The notes under the pieces were generated by a model that searched no databases, was not told the DNA's origin, and saw only the letters and a program-made list of their open reading frames with translations. A stretch of DNA of 64,000 bases, taken from positions 124,001 to 188,000 of the forward strand of contig JAAEST010000040.1 in assembly GCA_024229115.1 (NCBI GenBank), in the 5' to 3' direction. A program made the position numbers and the translations under genes. Below are positions 36,557 through 45,258 of the stretch, piece after piece (the first letter of the stretch is position 1; every line of letters begins with the position of its first letter). Origin of the DNA: Oligoflexia bacterium (GTDB lineage Bacteria > Bdellovibrionota > Bacteriovoracia > Bacteriovoracales > Bacteriovoracaceae).

Positions 36557-37576
36557 TTATGCTTTCTTTTTATGATTCGAAAAATCTTTTGTTACTTGAA
36601 CTGCTCTATTCCCTTTATGAACTCCGATTAAGCACTTCATTTTTTCAACGCCTTCAACATCTAAGCTCACTTCACCACTGGCTTCTTGTTCAAGTGGAAT
36701 GATATCTCCCACTTCTAATGTGACAAGATCACCAACAGTCATCTGCGTTTCACCAAGCTTACAAACAACAGTACTTGTCGCTTCTAAGATGTGCTCATTC
36801 ATCGCCTGAGTCCAGATACTATCTGCGATATCGTTATCAGTTTGATAACTTGAACTTAGTTTTTGCTTAATTGGTTCAATTGTTGAGTAAGGAACAACAA
36901 TCATGATCGTTCCAGAAGCTGATTCGAATTCAACCTCAAGAGTCGTAGCGATAATTACATCTGAAGGAGGAACAACACCAACGAACTGAGGGTTGATTTC
37001 TGTTCTTAAGTATTGAGCATCAATTCTATGTACTGGGGACCAAGCTTCCTCAAGATCACCAATGGCCATATCCATTACTTTCTTCATGAATGAAAGCTCA
37101 ATGGCCGTAAATTCTTTCCCTTCAATTTTCGTAAAAGGTCTATCCGTTCCACCGAAATAAGAATCGATGATGGCGTAAGCTAGTTTAGATTCGAAAACAA
37201 GAAGAGCAGGTCCTCTTAGTTCATTAAATCTCATGATACACATACACGAAGGAATCGGAAGTGTGTTCACGAATTCACCGAACTTTAAAAGGTCAGTTGA
37301 AATCATTGAGATTGTCGAAATCTTTCTTAGTGAGTTTGAGAGAGATACACGAAATTGCCTAATGAATCTTTCATAGATAATTTCGAGGATAGGCATCCTA
37401 CCTCTAATAACCCTGTCTTGATTGGTGAGATCATACGTCTGTATATTCTCATCCATATCATCATCGGCATCAAAATCCCCTCCGACATCTCCATCTCCGA
37501 GAATATCATCGGCTCCACCGTCATTAACAGCGTTTAATAGTGCATCTACTTCATCTTGACTTAGTACTTGTGCCAT
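36557..37576 (-). CDS. fliM: Flagellar switch protein FliM
   Basis: C-ring protein that binds phosphorylated CheY and sets rotation direction. 339 residues: the CheY-binding motif LSQDEVDALLNAV at 5-17, an acidic linker, the CheC-like middle domain (about 60-240; MCIMRFNELRGPALLVF), and a C-terminal SpoA domain (about 255-330). Intact CheY motif implies a working chemotaxis link. Spaced 67 bases from fliL. Confidence 0.96.
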   Translation of the reverse strand: MAQVLSQDEVDALLNAVNDGGADDILGDGDVGGDFDADDDMDENIQTYDLTNQDRVIRGRMPILEIIYERFIRQFRVSLSNSLRKISTISMISTDLLKFGEFVNTLPIPSCMCIMRFNELRGPALLVFESKLAYAIIDSYFGGTDRPFTKIEGKEFTAIELSFMKKVMDMAIGDLEEAWSPVHRIDAQYLRTEINPQFVGVVPPSDVIIATTLEVEFESASGTIMIVVPYSTIEPIKQKLSSSYQTDNDIADSIWTQAMNEHILEATSTVVCKLGETQMTVGDLVTLEVGDIIPLEQEASGEVSLDVEGVEKMKCLIGVHKGNRAVQVTKDFSNHKKKA

Positions 37577-37643
37577 GTTTCTCCCCTCCTGGGAAAAATG
37601 ATGGTTAATGGTTTGACCAGCATCCTGCCAGCCGCCTGCTACC

Positions 37644-38201
37644 TTAGTTTATTTGGAAACTAACGTAGTAAACATCTATAACGTTGCCATCAACTAGAAA
37701 TGAGTTAATAGCAGCTTTAATTTCTTCTTTAAGGAAGTTCTTCCCTTCAAGCTTTAGAAGCTCTTCAGGTCTCTTCGAGTTTAAAGTCGAAATAATCGTA
37801 TCTCTAATCTGAGGTTTTCTAGATTTAAACTCTTCTTCCTTCGAGTCTTTAGAAAACTTCAGTACAGCATTCATTCTCACAAAGCGACGAGGGCCGTCTC
37901 CTTGAGCTAAGTTGGCAGTGAAACCTTCTAATGGGAAAAGGATCCCGTCTTCTTCTACGGCCTCACCAGTACCTTCTTTCGTCTCTTCTCCATTCACCTT
38001 AGCCATTTCAGCTTTCACAACATCTTGAATGCTAGATTGTGCAGTCATCTTCTTATGCATTTCAAATTGAAAATACGCGATACCTGCCATTGCAATGGTA
38101 TTAACTAAAACAAGAACTGTTAAAAGAGGATTCTTTGCGCCGCCCGCTTTATTTGCCGGGGGCTGAATATCCATTTGTTGTTCTGCTTCGGCTTCTGCCA
38201 T
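37644..38201 (-). CDS. fliL: Flagellar basal-body-associated protein FliL
   Basis: Inner-membrane protein associated with the stator and torque. 185 residues: a Glu/Gln-rich N-terminus, one helix at about 26-45 (LLTVLVLVNTIAMAGIAYF), and a periplasmic FliL domain with LEGFTANLAQGDGPRRFVRM, FKSRKPQIRDTIISTLNSKR and VIDVYYVSFQIN at the end. It is the first gene of the flagellar block. Confidence 0.93.
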   Translation of the reverse strand: MAEAEAEQQMDIQPPANKAGGAKNPLLTVLVLVNTIAMAGIAYFQFEMHKKMTAQSSIQDVVKAEMAKVNGEETKEGTGEAVEEDGILFPLEGFTANLAQGDGPRRFVRMNAVLKFSKDSKEEEFKSRKPQIRDTIISTLNSKRPEELLKLEGKNFLKEEIKAAINSFLVDGNVIDVYYVSFQIN

Positions 38202-38263
38202 CTCAAACCATCCTGGTTAAAGTAAACTCTGGAGGGAGGAAAAAAGATTCACTCCTGTCAAAA

Positions 38264-38292
38264 ATTATACAGTTTGAATTCGATGACTTCAA
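38264..38292 (-). promoter_or_regulatory. Sigma-70-type promoter for the flagellar operon
   Basis: On the minus strand TTGAAG (38287-38292), a 17-base spacer and a perfect TATAAT (38264-38269), about 65 bases before the fliL start. It would drive fliL through fliA and perhaps the two genes after. Prediction from sequence alone. Confidence 0.6.
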
Positions 38293-38403
38293 GTAGAGGA
38301 AGATAAATTAGGAAGTAATTTCCTCTTTTTCTCTGACAGTGGAATTTTTTACCTAGTAAAACGTCATTAATCTGACAAAACCATGTAAAAGACTCAGGAT
38401 ATC

Positions 38404-38419
38404 TACAACTTCAGTGCCA
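38404..38419 (-). promoter_or_regulatory. Imperfect sigma-54-like site upstream of fliL
   Basis: Minus strand TGGCACTGAAGTTGTA: -24 GG and -12 GT with correct spacing, but T replaces the near-invariant C of the -12 GC. About 200 bases before fliL, just after the HU terminator. Weak candidate only. Confidence 0.25.
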
Positions 38420-38430
38420 ATTTGACACAA

Positions 38431-38453
38431 AAAAGCCTCCATAAAGGAGGCTT
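38431..38453 (-). terminator. Rho-independent terminator after HU
   Basis: Minus-strand stem AAGCCTCC / GGAGGCTT with a 5-base loop, followed by TTTTTT. It separates the HU gene from the flagellar operon. The rest of gap 38202-38483 holds the candidate promoters above. Confidence 0.85.
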
Positions 38454-38483
38454 CGATATTAATTCGTTTTGATAAAAATCAAA

Positions 38484-38762
38484 TTAGAACATATCTTTCC
38501 AAGCTTTTCCTGGACGGAATTTTGGAAGAGTCTTAGCTTTAATTTTGATTTTCTCACCAGTAGCTGGGTTAACACCCATTCTAGCTGCTCTTCTAGTCTT
38601 AGAGAATGTTCCAAAACCGATTAGAGAAACGTCATCACCTTTTTTAACTGTCTTCTTAACTACATCAAGAAGAGTCGCTACAAAGTGATCAGCGTCTTTT
38701 TTTGTTAAGTGTGCAAGTTGCTTGTCTTTTAAAATAGCTTCGATTAGCTCTTTTCTGTTCAT
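38484..38762 (-). CDS. hup: HU-family DNA-binding protein
   Basis: Nucleoid protein that bends and compacts DNA. 92 residues: MNRKELIEAILK, the beta-arm with GFGTFSKTRRAARMGVNPATGEKIKIKA (split as the family core GTFxxxxRxARxGxNPxTGE) and a closing helix FRPGKAWKDMF. The conserved Pro at the arm tip is present. It is flanked by its own terminator and a very AT-rich upstream region, so it is probably monocistronic. Confidence 0.94.
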   Translation of the reverse strand: MNRKELIEAILKDKQLAHLTKKDADHFVATLLDVVKKTVKKGDDVSLIGFGTFSKTRRAARMGVNPATGEKIKIKAKTLPKFRPGKAWKDMF

Positions 38763-39080
38763 TCTAACTCCTAAACGTTAGTGTTAATGGGATATTAGAA
38801 TGTTTACGTATTTTATTTTAAATGACAAATATTTTTTAAAAAATTTATTAAAAAAATTTTTTTTTGATTTTTTCTTGTGTTTTTTCTTTACAATTTCTTT
38901 TGAAATATATCCAGAAACAGTGGAAAGGTAGATGAATAAAGGCGGTGGGAGGTTTGTTTTTTAATAATTTTTTTTAAGTTAAGGCAAAAAAAAACCTCCT
39001 AACAAGAGGAGGTTTTTATACTATTAGTTCTATAGTGCTCGTCTAACCGAAAGCAAAATCTTTTGCTTTCTCTAGACTCG
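38763..39080. other. AT-rich gap with a strong terminator and a second inverted repeat
   Basis: No gene. It holds the HU upstream region (very A/T-rich runs around 38820-38870), a stem AACCTCCT / AGGAGGTT flanked by A and T runs at 38986-39017 (bidirectional terminator, ending the DsbA-like gene on the minus strand), and GAAAGCAAAA-TC-TTTTGCTTTC at 39049-39070, extended by GTCTA/TAGAC, directly after the DsbA-like stop. Confidence 0.7.
38986..39017 (-). terminator. Terminator for the DsbA-like gene
   Basis: Minus-strand hairpin AACCTCCT-CTTGTT-AGGAGGTT followed by a run of T. The A-run on the other side means it could work in both directions. Confidence 0.8.
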
Positions 39081-39863
39081 CTAATTCAGCTTAATTTTTC
39101 CGTCTTTAACTAAACGATCAATGATCTTATCAAATTCAGAAACAGGGTAAGCTCCTCTAAGTGGAATACCATTTAATAAAAAACCAGGAGTTCCTTGCAT
39201 TCCAAACTTAGCAGCTTCCGCTTGATCTTCTTTAATTCTATTCATAACAGCAGCACTTGATTTATCTTTGTCGATTCTCTTTTGATTAGCACCAACTTTC
39301 TTAGCAATTTTCTTAAGAAACTTTTCACCCATTCTTAATCTTTGAATATCTTTAAAGATTTCATCATGGAAGGCCCATGCTTTCTCTTCACTTTGAAGTC
39401 TAATGGCCTCATGATATTGAGCTGTAATCATCGCTTCTTTGTGAAAGCTTAGTGGAAGATGCTTGTAGATAAAACGGATATTCTTACCATACTTCTTTAG
39501 AAGAGCTTGAACATTGTTAAATCCTCTCTGACAGAATGGACACTGAAAATCTGAGTATTCTACCAGTGTGATCGGAGCATTCTTTGGTCCTCTAATCATT
39601 TCATCTTTTCTAATTTGTGGCTCAAGAGGATTATTGAAAGCTTCTTCAAACTTTTTCTTCTCATCTTCTTCTCTTTTCTTGGCCATTTCTTTTTTTGCAT
39701 TTTCAGCAGCAAATTGAATTGCTTCAAGAAATTGAACAGGATTTGCTTTGATAGCATCCGCTAGAATTTCAGGGTTTTCTTTTAATACTTTGGCAACATC
39801 ATCTTTCTTCACACAAGAAGTCGCGAGAAGAGATAACATTAATAACATTGATACAATTTTCAT
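39081..39863 (-). CDS. DsbA-family thioredoxin-fold lipoprotein
   Basis: 260 residues. Lipoprotein signal MKIVSMLLMLSLLATSC with lipobox, a charged helical spacer (to about 95), then a thioredoxin-fold domain with active site FQCPFCQRGF (CPFC, about 112), a helical insert with HLPLSFHKEA and the cis-Pro segment GTPGFLLNG (about 225). Likely an envelope thiol oxidase or isomerase. Followed by two hairpins, one with a T-run. It starts 19 bases after the stop of the 39883 gene, on the same strand. Confidence 0.88.
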   Translation of the reverse strand: MKIVSMLLMLSLLATSCVKKDDVAKVLKENPEILADAIKANPVQFLEAIQFAAENAKKEMAKKREEDEKKKFEEAFNNPLEPQIRKDEMIRGPKNAPITLVEYSDFQCPFCQRGFNNVQALLKKYGKNIRFIYKHLPLSFHKEAMITAQYHEAIRLQSEEKAWAFHDEIFKDIQRLRMGEKFLKKIAKKVGANQKRIDKDKSSAAVMNRIKEDQAEAAKFGMQGTPGFLLNGIPLRGAYPVSEFDKIIDRLVKDGKIKLN

Positions 39864-39882
39864 TCTACACTCCGTTTTATAT

Positions 39883-40836
39883 TCAATTGTTCTTATTAGT
39901 ATATTTTCTTTCGATAAAGTCTAAGTACTTATTTAACTTTCGGCAAGCAGGTCTTAAATAAGGAAAACCAATGAGATGAACTCTGGCCGAATGATTTCCT
40001 TTCAAAAAAGACCTCATGGTAGCAAATACTCCAAAAGCTGGAGTGGCTACTTTTAAATATAGATGCGATGCTAGCCAGATATAAAGAATTAGCTGGGTAA
40101 CAAAGAACGCTATTAATACTGAACTAAAGATACCGTTCTGTCCTTGTAAAAAGGTTAGAACCTGCTTTTGTTGAGGCAAAGTCTCTCTCGCAAAGTTAAT
40201 CAACTCATCATGAAGACCCATCGCAAAGGTATATGTGATAACACTTACTAGCGAGAGGCAAATAAAGAGATAGAAAGAATAATGAAAGAAGAACATCGTC
40301 TCAAAACGTGGATTATGTATCTTTGTATACTTACTAGGAATCTCAATCTGCTTTAACTCTCCATTCTTTCTGAAGTTATCAATAATACTAAAGAAGAACT
40401 CTGCAAAACGAGTTAATAAAGAGAGATCATTGAAGAAATCAGGATCATAACTAGCATTCTCATCTTCAAGGGCCTTCTCACAATAGTCTCCAATAATTCG
40501 AAATGGCCTCAAGAGAATATCTGAGACATAAAGCCCAGCTACTATAAGGAAGATGAAGAGAATCGATAAATAAGGAACGAAGTTACTCATCTTATTGAAG
40601 ATATAGTCATAGTAGGTCGATCTAAAGTTATCAATTCCAATTAATTCGTGAGATTTAAAGAAGAGATAATCGACTTCAAGTAAGAGAATAAACATCCAGC
40701 CTACAATAATGACTGATAAGAAAGGTATCATCGTCATCTTAAAAGAGGTCCAAACCCTAAATTTAGACTCTTCATTCTTAGTGAATTTCTTAAGCGTGCT
40801 ATCAATACTCTTAGCAAGCCCTAGATTTTCGGACAT
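39883..40836 (-). CDS. Unknown integral membrane protein
   Basis: 317 residues with four predicted membrane helices (about 32-52, 88-112, 180-205, 236-262). After helices 2 and 4 there are Pro-containing amphipathic stretches (LLRPFRIIGDYCEKAL, and VATPAFGVFATMRSFLKG) that resemble degenerate HAMP linkers. No signalling output domain is visible. Family not recognised. Confidence 0.65.
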   Translation of the reverse strand: MSENLGLAKSIDSTLKKFTKNEESKFRVWTSFKMTMIPFLSVIIVGWMFILLLEVDYLFFKSHELIGIDNFRSTYYDYIFNKMSNFVPYLSILFIFLIVAGLYVSDILLRPFRIIGDYCEKALEDENASYDPDFFNDLSLLTRFAEFFFSIIDNFRKNGELKQIEIPSKYTKIHNPRFETMFFFHYSFYLFICLSLVSVITYTFAMGLHDELINFARETLPQQKQVLTFLQGQNGIFSSVLIAFFVTQLILYIWLASHLYLKVATPAFGVFATMRSFLKGNHSARVHLIGFPYLRPACRKLNKYLDFIERKYTNKNN

Positions 40837-41160
40837 TTAAATACCTTTATTCCTTAGCAGTTACCCACCTTTCGGATGATAGAAATAATTATAAACCATG
40901 GAAGGGCTTTAAAGGCTTAAAATGACGAAAATTTTCCAAAAATTGACAAGAATTTAGACAACTGTGAGCTTTTATACAATTTCACTGATTATCTTTAGAA
41001 CACTCCCTCTTAAATAAACCTAGTAAATTCAATTACTTATGTGTAACTATGGCTATTTTAACGATATGCATAATTTTGGCACGGGTTATGCAGTATAAAC
41101 AGCAATATTAATTTATCGGGATCAAAGATTAAAAAGACCTTAGTAAGAGGAGAGAAAATT
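40837..41160. other. Divergent intergenic region
   Basis: 324 bases without a gene between two divergent genes. It contains a sigma-54-type promoter (41077-41092) for the lipoprotein gene and GAGGAGAG 8 bases before its ATG. Nothing else was recognised in the left part. Confidence 0.6.
41077..41092 (+). promoter_or_regulatory. Sigma-54 promoter
   Basis: TGGCACGGGTTATGCA matches the consensus TGGCACG-N4-TTGCW with only the first T of the -12 block changed to A. GG and GC are spaced exactly. It lies about 70 bases before the lipoprotein start at 41161. Confidence 0.75.
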
Positions 41161-41808
41161 ATGAAAGCGTTTAACTCAATTAAGTTAAAAGCACTATCAA
41201 AGAAGATTGCAACATTAGGGTTCGTTGCAGCTTTAGCGATCGGGTGTGGAAAATCAGACAAGAACAAAGTTAATTCTAATCAAATTAGTAACAACCCAAC
41301 TAGCAACCCTGTTAGTTTTGGTAACAATACTCAAGCGAGTAGTACTTGGAATAACTTAAAGTCACAATACAGCTGTAGCGGTGGTCAAAACCCATACAGA
41401 ATGAATGACAGAGTATTCACATTACAAGGCTCTTCGTTTGGAAATAGAATCTATGGACAAATGCAACCAGCAAGTTCTTTTTCAGGAACAGCCGGAGAAG
41501 CATTCTTTGGACATACAATGGGAACTAATGACCTTTACGCTATTACAAAAGTTGTAAATGGAAACTCAGTTCAATATTACGTAACTGTATCATTCTGTTC
41601 ATTCTCACAGAACAACATTGAGATGCTAGGTAACAACAGCAGCTTAAGTAACTTTGGGATTGATGTACAACTTGATACAAGTATTAACTGTCAGGCAGGA
41701 AATATTCTTCAAGGTGGGATTTCATTTTCAAACCAGTCACTACAACAGTCTGGTATGAATCCACAAGACGGAAGATCAATTTCCCTAATCAGCGGACAGT
41801 GTCTCTAA
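41161..41808 (+). CDS. Ser/Asn/Gly-rich lipoprotein, unknown
   Basis: 215 residues. After an unusually long positively charged N-terminus (MKAFNSIKLKALSKKIATLG) comes a short hydrophobic stretch and lipobox AIGC at about residue 38. The mature part is rich in Asn, Ser and Gln with NTS/NP repeats, then a beta-rich domain (ANIMFG-like pattern with several cysteines). Preceded by a sigma-54-type promoter and ended by a hairpin terminator. Probably surface-exposed. Family not recognised. Confidence 0.7.
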   Translation: MKAFNSIKLKALSKKIATLGFVAALAIGCGKSDKNKVNSNQISNNPTSNPVSFGNNTQASSTWNNLKSQYSCSGGQNPYRMNDRVFTLQGSSFGNRIYGQMQPASSFSGTAGEAFFGHTMGTNDLYAITKVVNGNSVQYYVTVSFCSFSQNNIEMLGNNSSLSNFGIDVQLDTSINCQAGNILQGGISFSNQSLQQSGMNPQDGRSISLISGQCL

Positions 41809-41888
41809 GATTAAAAAGTAAATTAATAAACGATTTTTATGAAGCCTAACTCTCATTGGGCTTCATAATCTCTCCCTCTCAAAAATGA

Positions 41889-41934
41889 GGAGTAAGCATC
41901 TCTCTCTCTCAATCATTGCTTACTCCTTATTTTT
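41889..41934 (+). terminator. Hairpin terminator after the lipoprotein gene
   Basis: GGAGTAAGCA / TGCTTACTCC (10 bp) around an 18-base CT-rich loop, followed by TTATTTTTT. The other side has TCATTTTTG, so it may serve the convergent amidase gene too. A second hairpin, ATGAAGCC / GGGCTTCAT, precedes it at about 41839-41863. Confidence 0.8.
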
Positions 41935-41943
41935 TAAAACCTT

Positions 41944-42699
41944 CTAAAATAAACTCGGTTTCTTCTTAATTTTATCTTTCAAATATAAATGAATTCCATC
42001 AGCGACTGCTGTGGCATAAGCTTCTTGGAATTTCTTGGTTCTCATTTTTCCAACTTCACGATAATTAGAAATAAACCCAGCTTCTAAAAGAATCGCTGGT
42101 CTCTTGGCCAAGGCCAAAACATAGAAGAGTCCGGGCTTCACTCCTCTATCAACCATTCGATATTTTCTTTTAATTTTCTTTCTAATCTGACCATGGATAC
42201 TTTTCGCTAATCCTTTACTTGAAGTCACAGTTCTATCAATAACTAAGTCAGTAAGAATCTTGTCAATAATTAAGGCTTCCCCTTTAAGGTCTTTGTTTTC
42301 AACTTCCTCAACTTTCTTAACGGCGGCATCATCATGATTATCAAGATAGTAAGTTTCAAAGCCATTGCTAGACTTTTTCTTACTGGCGTTTATATGGATC
42401 GATATAAAAAGATCAGCTTTTACTTTATCTGCAATCTCGGCTCGATTGGCCAAAGTTAAAGTTCGATCAATAGATCTTGTTAAATAAGTACTATAGTTTT
42501 TAGAAAGTTTTTCTTTTAAGCGTAGTGCGATTCCTAAGGCCAGGTCCTTTTCTTTTATTGAGTAACGCTTCTTCCCTTTCTTATAATACCCAGAGGCACC
42601 ATGATCTTCTCCACCATGGCCAGGGTCAATGAGGATCGTATATCCGAAAATATCTGAAACACTCAAAATAAATATGAAAGCTACAATTAATCTCATCAT
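41944..42699 (-). CDS. N-acetylmuramoyl-L-alanine amidase (AmiC type)
   Basis: Zinc amidase that cuts the peptide stem from peptidoglycan. 251 residues: signal peptide (about 1-19), Amidase_3 domain with ILIDPGHGGEDHGASG (first His, about 22-37), LFISIHINA (second His), and ILLEAGFISN near the end (catalytic Glu). A long loop (about 105-160) interrupts the domain. It is followed in the same direction, 20 bases upstream, by the SpoIID gene, suggesting joint septal or cell-wall work. Confidence 0.92.
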   Translation of the reverse strand: MMRLIVAFIFILSVSDIFGYTILIDPGHGGEDHGASGYYKKGKKRYSIKEKDLALGIALRLKEKLSKNYSTYLTRSIDRTLTLANRAEIADKVKADLFISIHINASKKKSSNGFETYYLDNHDDAAVKKVEEVENKDLKGEALIIDKILTDLVIDRTVTSSKGLAKSIHGQIRKKIKRKYRMVDRGVKPGLFYVLALAKRPAILLEAGFISNYREVGKMRTKKFQEAYATAVADGIHLYLKDKIKKKPSLF

Positions 42700-42719
42700 C
42701 GAAAACTAAAGATTATCTA

Positions 42720-43955
42720 TTAATATATTTTTTTCAACTTATGTTTAGGAAAATAGTGGGCCAAAATCTTCTTATAACTCCATCCCTTTCTGGCCATATC
42801 GAGAGCACCTAATTGGCATAGTCCAACACCATGCCCGAGTCCACGTCCATAAACCCTAACTTTGTTTGAGTTAAAAGAAATTCTAAAGTTATTGGATGGA
42901 AAAAGTACTCTTCCAAAATATCTTCTAAATGTAGACTTCTTAATTTTTACAAGGTAGTCACCTAAGTAAATTCTAATTGTGCGACCATAAAGTTTATGAG
43001 GAACAACTCTCATTTTTCGTTCTAAATATAAGGTCGCTTTCTTTTCAATAAAACCTTTATCGATACTCCAAGAAAGAAATTTTCTAAAACGTAAGAGATC
43101 TACTTTTTGGTGATATTTTTTATCCTCTCTTTTTACACATCCCTTACAAGGTACACCTTCATAACCGGCTACTTTATTTTGCCAAACATGATCAGGCCTT
43201 AGTGTATGACCTCCACAAGTTGCGTGAAAGAAGATTGGAGTCATCATCTGCTTATCACCAGTGACTAAGATCTCACCTTTAGTACTCCAAGTAGCTTTAT
43301 CAGTATTTTGATTTGTATCAAAGAAGCTTCCACCAACTTGATGCTTCTCAGAGCTTTCAAGATCAAAATAAGTTTCGTATCCTGCTTTCTTTTTTGTTGC
43401 TCCAGTCTTAATTTTCTGAAGTGCGTATGTTCTGGCAGCAACGGCCTGTGCTTTTAATGCTTCTGTTGGCCAGACAGCGTTCATTTCTTTAGCAAGAAGA
43501 CCACTTATATATTTTTCCATGGTGGTCTCTTGAACCACATCACACTTACCAGGTTTAGGAGAAGTAACGATATGGATATCTCCAGTGTATTTTTCTTTTT
43601 CAAAAGCAATAAGACCCGTTGGACTTCTTAATGAAGCCAGAAGAATAGGTTTTTTGAAAGTCTTCTTCTTTGAAACTCCTGAACAATTAAACTTAATACT
43701 TTTTCTTCCACGAAAATGTTTAACATCATTACCAATATGAAATTTTCTTTTCAGGTCAGTTCCACTTAAGAGAACTTTTCTAAGATCTTTTTTTAATCGA
43801 ACTTTAATTTTCGGGATATGTTCACGTTGACCATAAACTTTAGGAGTTGCAGCTTGTAGCTCTGCAAGTACCACCACAGCAAATAAAAGTGTAAGTAGTT
43901 TAACTATTCCTATCAGTTTCTCTTCCTTGAGATGCTCATTCATGAGTCTTTTCAC
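42720..43955 (-). CDS. SpoIID/LytB-domain protein
   Basis: 411 residues. SpoIID enzymes cut stripped glycan strands after amidases. Visible: N-terminal hydrophobic stretch (about 16-35), a SpoIID domain from about 130 with MEKYISGLLAKEMNAVWPTEALKAQAVAARTYAL (spans the hallmark E..(Y)..(V)AARTYA), the TCGGHT motif and the closing GRGLGHGVGLCQLGALDMA. The longest frame opens at GTG 43955; ATG 43941-43943 is the alternative. Paired with the amidase downstream. Confidence 0.88.
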   Translation of the reverse strand: MKRLMNEHLKEEKLIGIVKLLTLLFAVVVLAELQAATPKVYGQREHIPKIKVRLKKDLRKVLLSGTDLKRKFHIGNDVKHFRGRKSIKFNCSGVSKKKTFKKPILLASLRSPTGLIAFEKEKYTGDIHIVTSPKPGKCDVVQETTMEKYISGLLAKEMNAVWPTEALKAQAVAARTYALQKIKTGATKKKAGYETYFDLESSEKHQVGGSFFDTNQNTDKATWSTKGEILVTGDKQMMTPIFFHATCGGHTLRPDHVWQNKVAGYEGVPCKGCVKREDKKYHQKVDLLRFRKFLSWSIDKGFIEKKATLYLERKMRVVPHKLYGRTIRIYLGDYLVKIKKSTFRRYFGRVLFPSNNFRISFNSNKVRVYGRGLGHGVGLCQLGALDMARKGWSYKKILAHYFPKHKLKKIY

Positions 43956-44020
43956 ACACTTCCCAGTGCAATAGTATTTTATACAGTGAGCGTTAAGAAC
44001 TCAAGTAGGTAAAACTTGAG

Positions 44021-44845
44021 TTATTGATTCAGGAACTCCATAACTTTTTGTAAATCAATCCAAGCAGAACGCTTCATATTAGGATTTATCTGCAATAAGT
44101 CTGGGTGAAAAACAGGAAAGACGCTTAATTCTTTAGTGATATCACCAGAGTTCAAGTTAAGCTTCTGGAGCTGGCCATGAACTTTACTGAGCCTTTCTCT
44201 CTTGCCCATTAATAAATTTGTAGCAAATGCCCCGAGTGAAACGACAACCTTCACTTCAGATTGATGAAGATGCATAAACAACGAATCTTCTTGATGCTTA
44301 AGGGCCTCTTCTTCAAGGCTCTTCTCAAGGAAAAGTCTTTGCCAACTTCCTTCCTCTAATTTCATGGCCCCAATCATTTTACTTAAGAGATCAATATTAG
44401 GATGATCACTATTAAAGTCTTTTGGGATTTCTCCTACGAACGCAACTTTTGCATGAGGAGTTTCTTTATCAACAACTAAATCTTGAGGAGACTCAACTGG
44501 TTCAATTTCTTTCGATTCAGTTTGAGTATTGGCACTTTTACCAACCAACGCTTGTCCATTTGTGAGAGTCACTGTTTCAGTATTCTCTTCGCTTGCTTTG
44601 GTATGAACATAGTCAACCATCTGATCAACAACTTGTCCGATAGTCTTTTCTTCAGGAGCAATAATCTCCTCAGTAACTTCTATCTTAATTGCTTCGCTAT
44701 TTTGCTCTTGAAGCTCATTGTTTTTTAATTGATGGAAGAACCAAGGTGAGCTTTTGAATAATTGCCCAGCAAAGGTCTTGGCCATGGCCTCTTTTCCTTG
44801 AGCAAGATTATTTTGAAAGTTTAGTATTTTCGAAAAATTCGTCAT
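44021..44845 (-). CDS. Uracil-DNA-glycosylase-like protein, probably inactive
   Basis: 274 residues. The C-terminal half follows the family-4 UDG pattern: VAFVGEIPKDF (where active enzymes read GEAPG), HPNIDLLSKMIGAM, VKVVVSLGAFATNLL, then SVFPVFHPDLLQINP-MKRSAWIDLQKV (matching the VxPTxHPxxLLRxP..R...W.DL tail). The N-terminus (about 1-120) is an acidic, low-complexity extension. The protein has no cysteine, so it cannot bind the 4Fe-4S cluster of active family members. Likely a structural relative with another role. Confidence 0.7.
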   Translation of the reverse strand: MTNFSKILNFQNNLAQGKEAMAKTFAGQLFKSSPWFFHQLKNNELQEQNSEAIKIEVTEEIIAPEEKTIGQVVDQMVDYVHTKASEENTETVTLTNGQALVGKSANTQTESKEIEPVESPQDLVVDKETPHAKVAFVGEIPKDFNSDHPNIDLLSKMIGAMKLEEGSWQRLFLEKSLEEEALKHQEDSLFMHLHQSEVKVVVSLGAFATNLLMGKRERLSKVHGQLQKLNLNSGDITKELSVFPVFHPDLLQINPNMKRSAWIDLQKVMEFLNQ

Positions 44846-45006
44846 TATTGTCTGAAATTTGGCCTTTTTTGCCTCTAAATAAATAGTTTCTTGGGTAAAA
44901 ATATCCCAAAATCATAAATTTAGCCAGTTTGGTTAAGAGAAGTGCCGTATATGTCGAAAAATTCATATAAGCAAGGCACAAGTGCCTGTTATCAGGAGTA
45001 GAATAA

Positions 45007-45219
45007 ATGTCTCAAGACTCAGATTTCAAGTTCGAAAGATTTGAAGAATACTTTGGAGATGTGAAGCAAGTAAAAAGACAGATCGATGACTGCAATGTTT
45101 GTGGAGCAAAATTAGTATTCACCCATCTTTCAGACTACAAAAACTTATACATTCAAGAGACCGCAAGATGTCCTGAATGTGGCGGAAAACACCGCAAGCT
45201 CATTCACATTCTTAACTAG
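45007..45219 (+). CDS. Small zinc-ribbon protein
   Basis: 70 residues. Two CxxC knuckles, CNVCG (about 28) and CPECG (about 57), spaced for one zinc ribbon, with a short helical N-terminus rich in Phe, Asp and Lys. AGGAG lies 8 bases before the ATG. Likely a nucleic-acid or partner-binding module. No family assigned. Confidence 0.75.
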   Translation: MSQDSDFKFERFEEYFGDVKQVKRQIDDCNVCGAKLVFTHLSDYKNLYIQETARCPECGGKHRKLIHILN

Positions 45220-45258
45220 AATGTTTTCAGGGAAGGACAGGAAGTCCGAATCTGAATT

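Noticed and set aside
41058-41267. 69-residue minus-strand ORF across the sigma-54 promoter
   Set aside because: It covers the promoter and the start of the lipoprotein gene and has no start signal.
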